NCBI GenBank assembly: GCA_035048495.1
Contig: CM068548.1
Location: 2,046,001-2,110,000 of the forward strand
Direction: 5' to 3'
From: Euptelea pleiosperma
Lineage: Eukaryota; Streptophyta; Magnoliopsida; Ranunculales; Eupteleaceae
DNA: 64,000 nucleotides
The translations under genes and the position numbers were made by a program. This document shows positions 24,116 to 34,800 of the stretch, in pieces. The first letter of the stretch is position 1. The number at the start of each line of letters is the position of its first letter. The notes under the pieces are model-generated. The model was not told where the DNA came from. It ran no database searches and saw only the letters and a list, made by a program, of their open reading frames with translations.

Positions 24116-25112
24116 GATCAACTAATTAAGCCCTCGTGATCAATCTTCATTAGTGGAGCCCATCTAAATCAATAATCTCAAATGTGGACTGACTGGTGGC
24201 GAGGAGGTATGAATTTTGATTGTGCCTAGCAGTATATTATCAGACTGCATATATAAGCCTAGAAGTTCAGGCTGGCCTTAACTTTTTAATAAAAATAAGC
24301 TTGAACCTGACAAATGTATTGTCCAGCCTATACCCGCAACAGCCCGGACCAGTCCGCCCTATCTACTAATGTTAAGGGCTAGTCTTGGGCAGAGCTGGCC
24401 CAGTCCGGCCCAAACCGGGCAACACCCGAAGGGAAGGTGGTGGAAAACTACAGGGTCAGGCACCAGGTAGGCAGGAGATTGTGCCACCTATACTTATAAT
24501 TTTGTTGAAAAGTTTAGTACTTGGGCAAATGCCATATAAATAAAGTTGATCAATTTACCAAGGCATCATATACTTACGTTTCTTTGGAGGTCAAAGAAGG
24601 TGCCGATGCAGTTTAGTCACCTGCAATAGGTACTAAAATGCCCAAATAAGAATTACAAAATGATGGATGGACTTAATAAAAATACAACCATCTTTGGCAA
24701 TTTAATCTAAGGTATCTGCAAAGCAAAGGGATGTGGTCCGCAGGACTGATACTACAATAATATAATGTTAAGATCAATGAATAAGAAGATATGAGATTAC
24801 AGTGTCCATGGTTATCATGTCTAACATGGATGATGGTGTATAACCAAGCATGCCAAGTGGTCGTCATTGATCTGAAACGGATATACTCTTGAGAACATCC
24901 ACGATCAGCATATGTACACTCCATCCAAAATTTGCCTCATTCCCAACAAATGGGAGTCATGGTCTTGATATGTTCCATCTTCTGTTGCATAGAGAACACT
25001 GGGATGGATCACTTCTGTCTGCATCAATCATGTTGCAGGATTGGAGCATCAAGATTCATCACATGAGGTAAACAAAAGCCAGTGACTTCTACTTTTTGTT
25101 TCAATTATCTAA
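24116..25112. other. Non-coding stretch with a GC-rich inverted motif
   Basis: No gene was seen. Around 24330-24440 the motif GGNCCAGTCCG recurs in both orientations (GGACCAGTCCGCC, GGCCCAGTCCGGCCC), which may mark a decayed MITE or SINE; I could not define its ends. Confidence 0.4.
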
Positions 25113-25406
25113 GGGCGTGTTTGATAGCACAGAAAATTTTCCCTGGGAAATGCTTAAAATGGTTATTGATTTGCAACTGAGAATACATATTTCAATCATG
25201 TGAGAAAATAAAGGTGTATTTTCAGGTGGAAATGAATTCTCACCTATTTAGATGGGAAATGAATTCCGGGCTTAGTAGGGAAAATTATCCATATTTAAAT
25301 GGCTTGGTAGGGAAAATTATACAGATTCGAAATGGTTATCGAACAATGGGCAGTCGTGTTTTCCCAAGGAAAAGGCAATTTTCCCACTTTGCAATCAAAC
25401 ACGCCC
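25113..25406. mobile_element. Tourist-like MITE, copy 2, 294 bp
   Basis: Terminal inverted repeats GGGCGTGTTTGATAGCA and TGCAATCAAACACGCCC, with perfect TAA target duplications at 25110-25112 and 25407-25409. The interior aligns with copy 1 at 11331-11619. Confidence 0.88.
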
Positions 25407-25600
25407 TAAATGTAATACCAGCCTGTTTTGGGTATTTTGTCGTTTTATTAGAATATTTTGAGTTTTGGTACTTCATTTATGCTTATTTTGACTATGTTTA
25501 ACCTTTAGAAGACATTGTCCGACTTTCGGAAAATTTGTAAAAAAAATCAATTTTTCGGGGTTTTCGATGATATTTTGGAGGAAGCCCCCATGGGCTTAGT

Positions 25601-26737
25601 GGGGCCCACTATTTCTGGATTGTTTTGGGATCTATGCTTATGTTAAGTAACTTATAATCTAATGATGTAGTTTGATTAGTTAAATTATGTGTAAATCATG
25701 TGAATTAATTTAATTGTCACCTTATGTAATAATGTGTACACATGAATTTTTAGATATACTTAAATACTTGTGTATGAGACACACCTTACACTTTAACTTA
25801 TATAATTTTTTTTATTGTAAATTACATGATTGATTAATAAATTAACAATGCCTAGGTGGCAAGCACATGTACACACTAGCTAATTAATTTAAATGTAACA
25901 CTTTTGGTAATGACACATCACATTGATTTTCCAAACTTAGAGAAAAATATTTTCTCCTTTAATTGCTAAAAACGTTCGAAACTAAATAAAGCATGATTCA
26001 TTTGCAAAATCAGCCACTATATCAATAGAATTAATATTAGAAATCTCCCATTTTATTTAAGGAGCTAACATGAACCCTTTTTTTTTTTTGTGTGAACAAC
26101 ATGAACCCTTATAATACACACTATGATAACTAACACAGTTAAAATATATATAAAGCCTATAGGAGGGAGGGACGTCCAAACCACTCTTAGCCTTTGAGAT
26201 TCCTCTCAAAAACTCTTCCCTAGCTCCCTTGTATGAAATGCAGCTCTCTCTTCCATTAGCCCTAGCCGCCTCCTCCCTTTAAGCACTTAAAAGTGCTGCC
26301 CCTTGCCCATTAAACCCTTCTTCACTGGAAGAGAAATCCAGCAACTCTCCCTCCTTGCAAGCCAAAATGTGGGCTATTCTTGTGCCCATCAATCATCTTG
26401 AAAGTCCATCTTGTGAGGGAGTGGTGGTGGAAGCACTACACGAGGAAGAGAGTAGTGGAAAGCATCAAGTACTAACATTAAGGTAGGGGATCTATGTTCA
26501 AATTTTCACCATTATCATGTTCTTATTCACATTAGTCTATCTTCTCATTGCTTGGTATATTTCTTTACAGTTATAGTGTTGAAATACGTTGTTTACCTTA
26601 TTATGGAGTGCTACAATGAGTTGACTCTTTTAGATTTTACTCTCCACGAGTGGTAGCATGTGATGGAGATGTTATGAATGGATGTATAGTTGTTTCACAT
26701 GATAACAATTATTATTTCATAAGCATGGGGGCTTCGA
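25601..26737 (+). mobile_element. LTR-like block A, 1.1 kb
   Basis: It aligns along its length with block B (29594-30707) in the same orientation, from GGGGCCCACTATTTCTGG to CATAAGCA...GGGCTTCGA. A TATA box (TATATAAA, 26147-26154) is followed by a transcribed-leader-like stretch. Upstream TGTAATACC at 25411 resembles a gypsy LTR start, so the full LTR may begin there. It is probably a gypsy LTR, solo or paired with block B; the class is inferred. Confidence 0.6.
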
Positions 26738-26779
26738 CCCATTCTCTCTCAAACCCTAATCTCTTCTCTCCCCAACCTC

Positions 26780-26782
<3 letters not shown>

Positions 26783-26810
<28 letters not shown>
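26783..26810. repeat. CT microsatellite
   Basis: About fourteen CT units between LTR-like block A and the copia remnant. Confidence 0.9.
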
Positions 26811-26813
<3 letters not shown>

Positions 26814-26847
26814 CTTTAGCATATTGGTGACAACCTCAAACAACAAC

Positions 26848-27657
26848 AGGTAACACTTGTACCCCTTATAGGTAGAGGAGTAACCGAGAAAGACGCACTT
26901 GAGCGCTTTGGGATCTAATTTGGTACGATGGGGACCCAGGATATGTACATAGCATATACTCCCAAAGATGCACGGAGGAACAATGAATAGAGGAGAGCCA
27001 GGAGCAAGGACCTAATTAGGAGATTGGAAATTGAGCACGTAAGATGGCATTCTATTAGTCAAGTAGGCAGCTGTCAACACAGCATCTGACGAATAGAATT
27101 TAGGAACATGGGAGCCAATAAAAAGAGATCGAGCTACTCAGTCAAATGTCGTATTTTCTTTCAGCTACACCATTCTGATAAGGGATGTAGCTGCAGGAAT
27201 TTTGGTGACAAATCCCATGGTCAAGGAGATAGTGTTGAAGACCCCCAAACATATATTCCCCACCCTAGTCAATACGAAGAACCTTGATGGAAGCACCATA
27301 CTGGGTCTGATCATCTTATGAAAACCTTGAAAGATGGAATGAACCTCATCTTTGGTTTTTGTGAGATAAACCCATGTGCACCTAGTATGATCGTCAACAA
27401 ACGTAACAAAATAGCGAAAGCTAAAGATAGAAGTAGTTGGGGAAGGGCCTTATATCAGAATGCACAATGTCAAAACAAGTAGTACTTCTATTACCTCTAA
27501 AGGGATAGGTCGATCTACAATACTTGAGAGCTCACAAGTCTCACGGTGTAAAGTAGAAAGCGAAACAGAAACAAATAAAGTGGGAAATAAAAGTTTCAAA
27601 TACTGAAAAGAAACATGCCCTAGACGGGCATGCCAGCTCAAAACATCTATCCTCCTC

Positions 27658-27690
<33 letters not shown>

Positions 27691-28051
27691 GCAGAAGACT
27701 ACAGTGATGTGGGCTCAAGAAGGCCCAAGAAGGTAGAGGCCCTTAGCTTCATGTCTAGTGCCAATCGTCCTCCTCGTCTCTAAGTCCTGAAAGACACAAG
27801 TAGGAGAGAAAGTGACACTACAGTTTAGTGTCTTAGTCAAAGCACTAACAGATATTAGGTTAGAAGTAAATCTAGGAACATACAGAATAGAGGAAAGAAG
27901 TAGTTTAGGAGAGAGAAGGATATTCCCTTTCCCAGACACAGGATAAGGTGCCATCAGCAATCCTCACCTTATCACGGCCAAAACTGATGGAATAACTAGA
28001 AAATAAAGAGGACATGCCCGTCGTGTGCTTTGAAACCCCTGAATCAATGAT
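26848..28051 (-). pseudogene. copia protease and integrase N-terminal part
   Basis: Visible pieces are IADGTLS-type protease text with VSALTKTLNCSVTFSP and FQDLETRRTIGT (27715-27960), then the integrase start WHARLGHVSFQYL with HRETCELS (27450-27641). An ACT microsatellite (27657-27690) sits in the linker. Integrase fragments continue to 26848 in mixed frames. Confidence 0.78.
27657..27690. repeat. ACT microsatellite inside copia coding sequence
   Basis: About eleven ACT units in the linker between protease and integrase of the copia remnant. Confidence 0.9.
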
Positions 28052-29250
28052 TCAAGTAGGACTGGACGATGGAAGGGACACATGATAGGCATGTCTAGTG
28101 TTACATGACTGAGCAAAGGATGACGATGTGGCAGAAGGACCATCCAACTGTGAAAGTAACCGTTGAAGGCCTGCAAGCTCAGTAGAAGAGATACCACCAG
28201 GAGAAGCCAATATAAAAGAATTCGACAGAGACTGTCCCTTGGGGGAGGGAACAGGAGTATCCATACAGGCATTATGAGCACCAGAAGACCCTGGCTGGCT
28301 AGGATGACCATGTAATTTCCAACATCGGGTGCATACATGCCCCAGTTTGCCGCAGTAGTCGCACTTGGGCCTCTCCCTAGTCGAGGGTTTCCCAGAAGGA
28401 CCAGTAGGAGCATAGGATGGAGCGGAAGTAGGAGGCTGATAAGATGGACCTCTCTGAGGTTGCTGGGGCTGGTACGCGGGAAAAGCAATTAGTGTTGATC
28501 GCTCAGGGATGAGGTGCTCACCCGGGAAGGAGATCCGTCGACTCTCCTCACTCTGAAGATAGGCGTATACCTCACCGAGAAAGGGAAGATCCACTCTGCT
28601 ACTTAAGATCTGGACGCGAGCAAGCTCATACGATAGTCCAGAAAGGAACTCAAAAATCCGACCCTTCTCCACATGTTGCAGATAAGGAGCAATCTCCTTT
28701 GAGTGAAGAGGCTGATAAGAGTAATAATAGTCGAGCTCTTGCCACATGTTGCGAAGGGAAGTATAAGAGACTTCTCCCTTTGCCTGAAGTGGGAGATACT
28801 CTGCTTCAGCTGGAATTACCTGCCAATGTTCTGCTGTTGGGAATAGGTCTTCCGAGTAGTCTCCCAGACCTCTCGAGCTGTACACATGAATAAGAAACTC
28901 TGGCTGATATCCGGCTCCACACAGTTGAGGAGCCATGACATGACAGTAAGGTCATAAGTCTCCCACTGTCGATACAAGGGATCAGTCCTGGGAGGCTCAA
29001 CTATATCCCCTGTAGTGTGGCCCAGCTTCCCATGGCCTCCAATAAACAACCGTGCAGCCTGAGCCCACCGTAAATAGTTCTTGCCATCTAATTTCACCAA
29101 AGTAATCCGTAAGCTGGGGTTCTCGTAAGCCAGATAATGCACCATAGGCACTCTAACTCCACTGGAGGGGACTTCTGTGCTCTTCTCTGACACTGAGGGA
29201 GTGTCCGATGGTGGTGGCTGTTTTTCCGGAGGCAGTCGTGGCTTTTCCAT
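28052..29250 (-). pseudogene. copia Gag (minus strand)
   Basis: It starts MEKPRLPPEKQPPPSDTPS, then LVKLDGKNYLRWAQAARLFI, WLLNCVEPDISQSFLFMCTA, a frame change near 28830, MWQELDYYYSYQPLHSKEI, RIFEFLSGLSYELARVQIL and a knuckle CDYCGKLGHVCTRCWKLHG. The Gag is nearly full length but is split by at least one frameshift. The protease then follows in a different frame. Confidence 0.85.
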
Positions 29251-29593
29251 AACGTACCAAGTCAATGGGGTGCCAATAAAACAACACAACAGGCAAGAAC
29301 CAAGGCCAAATCAACACGATAGCAACATCAAACCGAATGCACCATGGCAAGAAGGTGTTGAATGTCAAGCTAATGGTCACGTAGAACCCAAGGATCTGTC
29401 ATATGATCCAAAAAAGCCATGAACAAGTTGTAGCCAACTAGATGGAGTGATGTTAGGTCACAATGACTCCATAAATCTTATTTATATAAAATACCACAAA
29501 CAAAAGACAAGTATACCCCTAACATCGAGGGGTATTTACATAATACCCAAAAATACGCTATATACATATAACATACGTATCTGATAACACTTA

Positions 29594-30707
29594 GGGGCCC
29601 ACTATTTCTGGCTTGTTTTGAGATCTTTGCTTATGTTAAGTAATTTAGAATTTAATGATGCGGTTTTATTAGTTAAATTATATGTAGATCGTGCGAATTA
29701 ATTTAATTGTCACTTTATGCAATAACGTGTATACATAAATTTTTACATACACTTAAATATTGTGTGTGCGATACACACCCTACATTTTAACTTCTAGAAT
29801 TTGTGACATGTAAATTATATAATTGATTAATAAATTAACAATGCCTAAGAGGCAGCCATATGTACATACTAACTAATTAATTTAAATGTAACACTCTTGG
29901 TAATGACATTACATTGACTTTACAAACTCTATTAATTGCTAAAAATGTTGAAAACTAATTAAGGCATGATTCTTTTGCAAAATCAGCCACTTAATCATGG
30001 AACTAATTGATTGACACCTTATGCTAACATGAACCCTTATAGCGCACACTATGCTAACTTACACATTTAATAAAAGAACATTATATAAAGCCTATAGGGG
30101 GAACGTCCAAACCACTCTTGACCTTTGAGATTCCTCTCAAAATCTCTTCCCTAGCTGCCTTGCATGAAATGCAGCCCCCTCTTCCATTAGCCCTAGCCGC
30201 CCCCTTCCTTTAAGCAATTAAAGTGCTACCCCTTTCCTATAAAACCCTTCTTCGCTTGAAGAGAAAAATCCAACAACTCTCCCTCTCTTTGCAAGCCAAA
30301 ATGTGGGTTGTACTTGTGCCCATCGATCATCTTGAAACTTCACCTTGTGAGGTTGTGGTGGTGGAAGTGCTAGTGGAGGAAGAGAGTAGCAGAAAGCATC
30401 AAGTACTCGAACATTAAAATAAGGGATCTACGTTCAAATTTTCACTATTATCAAGTTCTTATTCACATTGGTCTTTCTTCTCACTGCTTGTTATATTTCT
30501 TTACAAATAGTCATTATGCTAGTAGTGTTGAAAAGAGTTGTTTACCTTATTATGGAGTGCTACAATGAGTTGACTCATTATGATGGATCTAGGTTTGTTA
30601 GATTTTATTCTCAACATGAGTGGTAGCATGTGATGGAGATGTTATGAACAGATGTATTGTTGTTTCTCATGATAATTATTTTCATTTCATAAGCATACGG
30701 GCTTCGA
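29594..30707 (+). mobile_element. LTR-like block B, 1.1 kb
   Basis: Direct copy of block A with the same TATA box (TATATAAA, 30082-30089) and leader. It abuts the copia LTR through CTTAG, and CTTAG also occurs just before block A, so it may be a shared junction or target site. Beyond the end of homology the sequence continues with CCCGGGACGAATTTCCC, unlike block A. Confidence 0.6.
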
Positions 30708-31833
30708 GTCCCGGGACGAATTTCCCAAATTAAGCAAGTAGGGCCCGGTTCCCTTAGGTGAAAAGCCTTAAATCCCTACGAAAAACCCATCGAGGGTGCG
30801 CTTTCGAAGTATGATTGGTTCATTTCATTTACTTTTATACTTGTTTATGATCGTATTTTTGATGGAATTTGCATATGGACATGTGTTTTATATAATACAT
30901 GTGATAGTAGTATTGTAGACTTTTTTCCTACTAGGCTTTGTAGCTCTTTCTTATTTTAGACCAAGGCTAGATGGCTCGTATTCGACATACTCATAGGAAG
31001 AGAGTTAGACTCCCTTCTAGGAGGGTATAGGCAAAGAAAGACAAACCTGTTACTGTAGTTTCGACTTAACGATTGTGGCAGTTCCTTTGAGATGAAGACA
31101 GACGGACTCACGCACACCCACTCCTTTTGAGGAGGCGAGTTTCAGTAGTGAAGCATTGATAAACCAACCTAGTAAGAGTTATCTGGTCGTGGACGTGTTC
31201 TCAGATTCAGTTAAGGAGGAGAGTGTTGGACAAAATTTCGAAAAGACAGAAGAGGCATATGATTGGACGTTAGAAGATTCTACAGGATGTTTTTAGTTTT
31301 ATATAGGCTTCATTGAGTAGTTCCTTTGACATTATCATGTCTATATATAGTTTTAAAATAAAGAATTTTATTTATGAAGAGTGATTACTTTTATTGTTTC
31401 CTTTGCGTGTATGTATTTTTTTGTCTACTTTTATATCACGCCCTGACCTTGGATGGTGGATCGGCCCATGGGCAACGGGTCGGGTTCTGGATCCCAGGTC
31501 CTGCGCGTGACTACAACTTCACAGATAATTTGGAAATGTGGCTTATCAAAAACAATATGGAAAATATGATAAGGATATTTACTTGTTCGACAGCACACCT
31601 TGTCTTTTCAGCTTCCCATGCAATCCTTGAACAAGTCCATTAAGGTTGTGTTGAGTGAGCAGAAAATTTTTCTTTTAACTCCTAAGGCACGTGAATAGAA
31701 ATACTGCAGAGAAGAGCAGAAGCCAACAAAAATCAAGATGAGATAATTTCACGGACACCATAAGATGGTGAGAAGTTGGGATCATGAGGGTGAACTTACC
31801 AAGAGGAGCCAACGGTGCATGCAGCAGCTGTGT
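30708..31833. other. TE-derived flank and region downstream of ASI1
   Basis: No intact gene was seen. The left part continues LTR-retrotransposon-like sequence (a short MARIRHTHRKRVRLPSRRV reading near 30971). A TATCACGCCCTGACC near 31434 resembles gypsy LTR starts. A minus-strand AATAAA (as TTTATT, near 31368) could serve ASI1 polyadenylation, about 460 bp after its stop. Confidence 0.4.
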
Positions 31834-31884
31834 TCATTTGAACTTGAGATTGGCCCCAAGTTTTATCAACTCGTCCCCATGTTG
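31834..31884 (-). CDS. ASI1: ASI1 last coding exon
   Basis: Acceptor TTTGTTTGTAG, then 16 codons [16 protein letters not shown] and a TGA stop at 31834-31836. The phase matches exon 8, and the residues fit the short Lys-rich end seen in family members. Confidence 0.8.
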   Translation of the reverse strand, partial: QHGDELIKLGANLKFK

Positions 31885-34800
31885 CTACAAACAAAAGACC
31901 CTTTTCAGCAACAATGGAAATGCCAGGCTCAAATAATGATGAAGATTCCAAAACGTTAATTATGGTACTCATCCAACAATAAAATTCCAAGTGCTATTTT
32001 TGGAACCTTAAATAACTCTCTCCAGCAGATGTCCGATCTTGAGTGTAGTAACCACCATTCCATGGCCATATCATATTCAATTGTGTTAGGCTGTGAAAAA
32101 TGTGATGCTGATACTGCTCGTTTCTGGAGGCAGAGAAATAGTAGACGAAAGAATAGAGGACATATAATACCCAGAAAAAAGTAAAAGATCAAGAAAAGGA
32201 GAAGCTGCAATAAACCACACCATTTCCTCTCGCTGCGTTTGGAGTTTAATTTTGTTAACGACAAGATGCCCCACAAATGAGAATGGTTTGCTGGGCAACC
32301 TGAAAGTTCCTCTGCTGCCAACAAGAGGTCTGCGAATAGAACAAAGCCACAAGTTCGGGCTCAGCAAAAATGTGGAATTACAGTAAATCAGATGGAAGGA
32401 GTTACCCATCAAACGGTATACAACCTCTATTTAACAAGACACTAGGAGTTTATCAAAGGGGCATTTATGTGTTTGTGGAGCTTTATATTTTAGTAGTTGA
32501 TAGGTTATTTGCAAATTAAAATAGACGAATACTCAATCAGGATAGCAGAACTGGAGGACACTGTCCTTCCTATTTACTGTGGTACATGTAGCAGACGCAG
32601 GGGGCCTGAGACCACCAGTGGTTTGACGCATGTGCACAGTAATGGTAGGAAATAGAAACTTCTTCCTATCCGACTTGAGCAGATTTACAAAAAGTTGAAC
32701 CCTGTTCATACTGTTCAACGTAGAATTTGCACACTAAGTTGAACCATGTTCAATATGATCCGTTATATTTTTCTGTACTTGATTTCATAGAAACAAGATA
32801 AAAGCTTGACGAACACACCCGCACATTCTACCAAACCAGTCTGAGGCTCCCACTGCCTGATGATTACAAAGTAAAAAATAGAATAGTTCATTGTATGCAT
32901 ACCTCCCATTTGGTAGCATTAGACATCCCTCATCTAATTTTCTAATTGCCATCTCTGCTATGTCCCTTGATTTAAAAATAACAAATGCTTGACCTACGAA
33001 ACAAAAATCCAACATATCATAGTTGAGCTGGTATTAGATTGCATTAAGTGGAAGCATTCATTTCAGGGTGAGTTTCCCGTTTACGAACAAAACAAGATCA
33101 TTGAAAGAAACTCCTTCCTCAATCACAACTCTCATCTCAAGGACAACAAAAAACATGCATAATAACTTATTAATTATTGAAGTAATCAAATTTATCGATG
33201 TCATACCAGAGTGCGGGCTAGAATTTGCAGTGCGCTGTACCACCTTTGCCGTGCAATTTTCCCTAAAACCATGCCAAATTATATCCTGAGAAATATAATG
33301 AAAAATGATTATAAAGATGAAAGACTGAAGTAAAAGGTGGCCGTAATCCTTCTACGCATACCCACCTAAGAAAAATGAAAAGGAAAATGAAATTAACCAT
33401 AAAATGTAATTAACTTTCCAAAAATCAAAACAGAGTGAAAAGTGGATTTGCTTATAGATCCCTCATGCTAGGTAAGATGCACTCTAATTAAATCTGCCCA
33501 GGGTCATATAATGTTGGAGTAATTTGCTAATCATTGCCAAAGGAAATTCCTCTCAAATTGTGGAGACAATATATAACTAAGACGATGAATTGGTTAGACA
33601 GCTCATTCTGAAATTTCTAGCCCTATCAAAAAAAAAGTTAACAGTGAAATGGATGAATTAGAATATTTCAATTTGTAATGCACTTTTCGTAGGCCTAGAA
33701 ATGTTGGATTCCAACATTTTTCAAACGGTAGCCGAGATAGTGAAGAAGTACGTGTTAGCAGCACAAAAGGCAAAGGCTGCTCAGCAGAGAAGGAATGAGG
33801 AGATATGTGCATGTTTAAACGACCCAGATGTAGGAGGCAGTGGGAGAAAATCAGATGATGATACTCAATCTGATGAAAATATGTCTCGGCGTGAGAAGCA
33901 AGAATTCAGACTAGCACAACGTAGCAGCAGACAAACACATTTGTTTGAGGAACAAATGAGACATTCAGTGTCTGGGCCTCCGAGTCAAGGTATGGGAGGG
34001 TCTTCTTTCCTTGCTGGGGCTGGAACCTCATCTGCTAAAGGAGGATTCTGCCGCACTTTTAGTGTTCGAGAAGCTGAAGAGGATAGAAGCAGGGCACATA
34101 AGGAGGAGAGTGCAGCTGCTCATAGCAGGGGACTAGATTCATTTTTATATAGATCAAAGTCTGTTACACAAAAAACTGAAGGAGGTTTGGGGTGGGAAGA
34201 AGCTTATGGGTAAGGTGGGAAGAGTCATCACAAAATGGTTTGTATTTAATTCCATTCCCTTCAATGCGGCGAAGAGCCCATATTATCAGACGATGATCGA
34301 CACTATTGCAGAGGCAGAGCCTGGAATTAGAGGACCCACTCCTTTTCAAATTTGTGGAAAATATTTAAATGAAAAGGTATCTGAGCTGCAAGACTACATC
34401 AATACATTGAAGGTGAAGTGGGGCGTGCATGGTTGCACCATTATGTGCGATGGATGGTCTTCGAAGACCAAAAAATCGATTATAAATTTTATGGTGTACT
34501 GTGTTCGAGATATGATTTTTCATAAATCGGTCGACATGTCTACTAGGGACAAGACATCCGTGTATTTGTTTGAGTTAATGGATGCTGTGGTAGAGGAGGT
34601 TGGTGAACAAAATGTTATCCAAATCATCACTGACAATGCGCAAAATTTCAAAGCTGCAGGGAAATTGTTGATGAGGAAAAAGCAACATTTGTTTTGGTCC
34701 TCATGTGCAGCTCATTGCATTGACCTCATGTTAGAAGAGATTGGGAAGACAAAGTCGATCTCTTCGACAATTAAGAAAGTCAGGAAGATCACAGGCTTCA

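Larger units (their letters stand above)
26848..29589 (-). mobile_element. copia remnant, 5' part only
   Basis: Minus-strand order from the right: a partial 5' LTR (29451-29589, TGTTATCAGATACGTATG at its start), Gag from the ATG at 29250, protease region near 28050, then integrase, which stops abruptly at 26848 near LDPKALKCVFLGY-type sequence. RT, RNase H and the 3' LTR are absent. The LTR aligns with the one at 58790, so both belong to one family. Confidence 0.83.
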
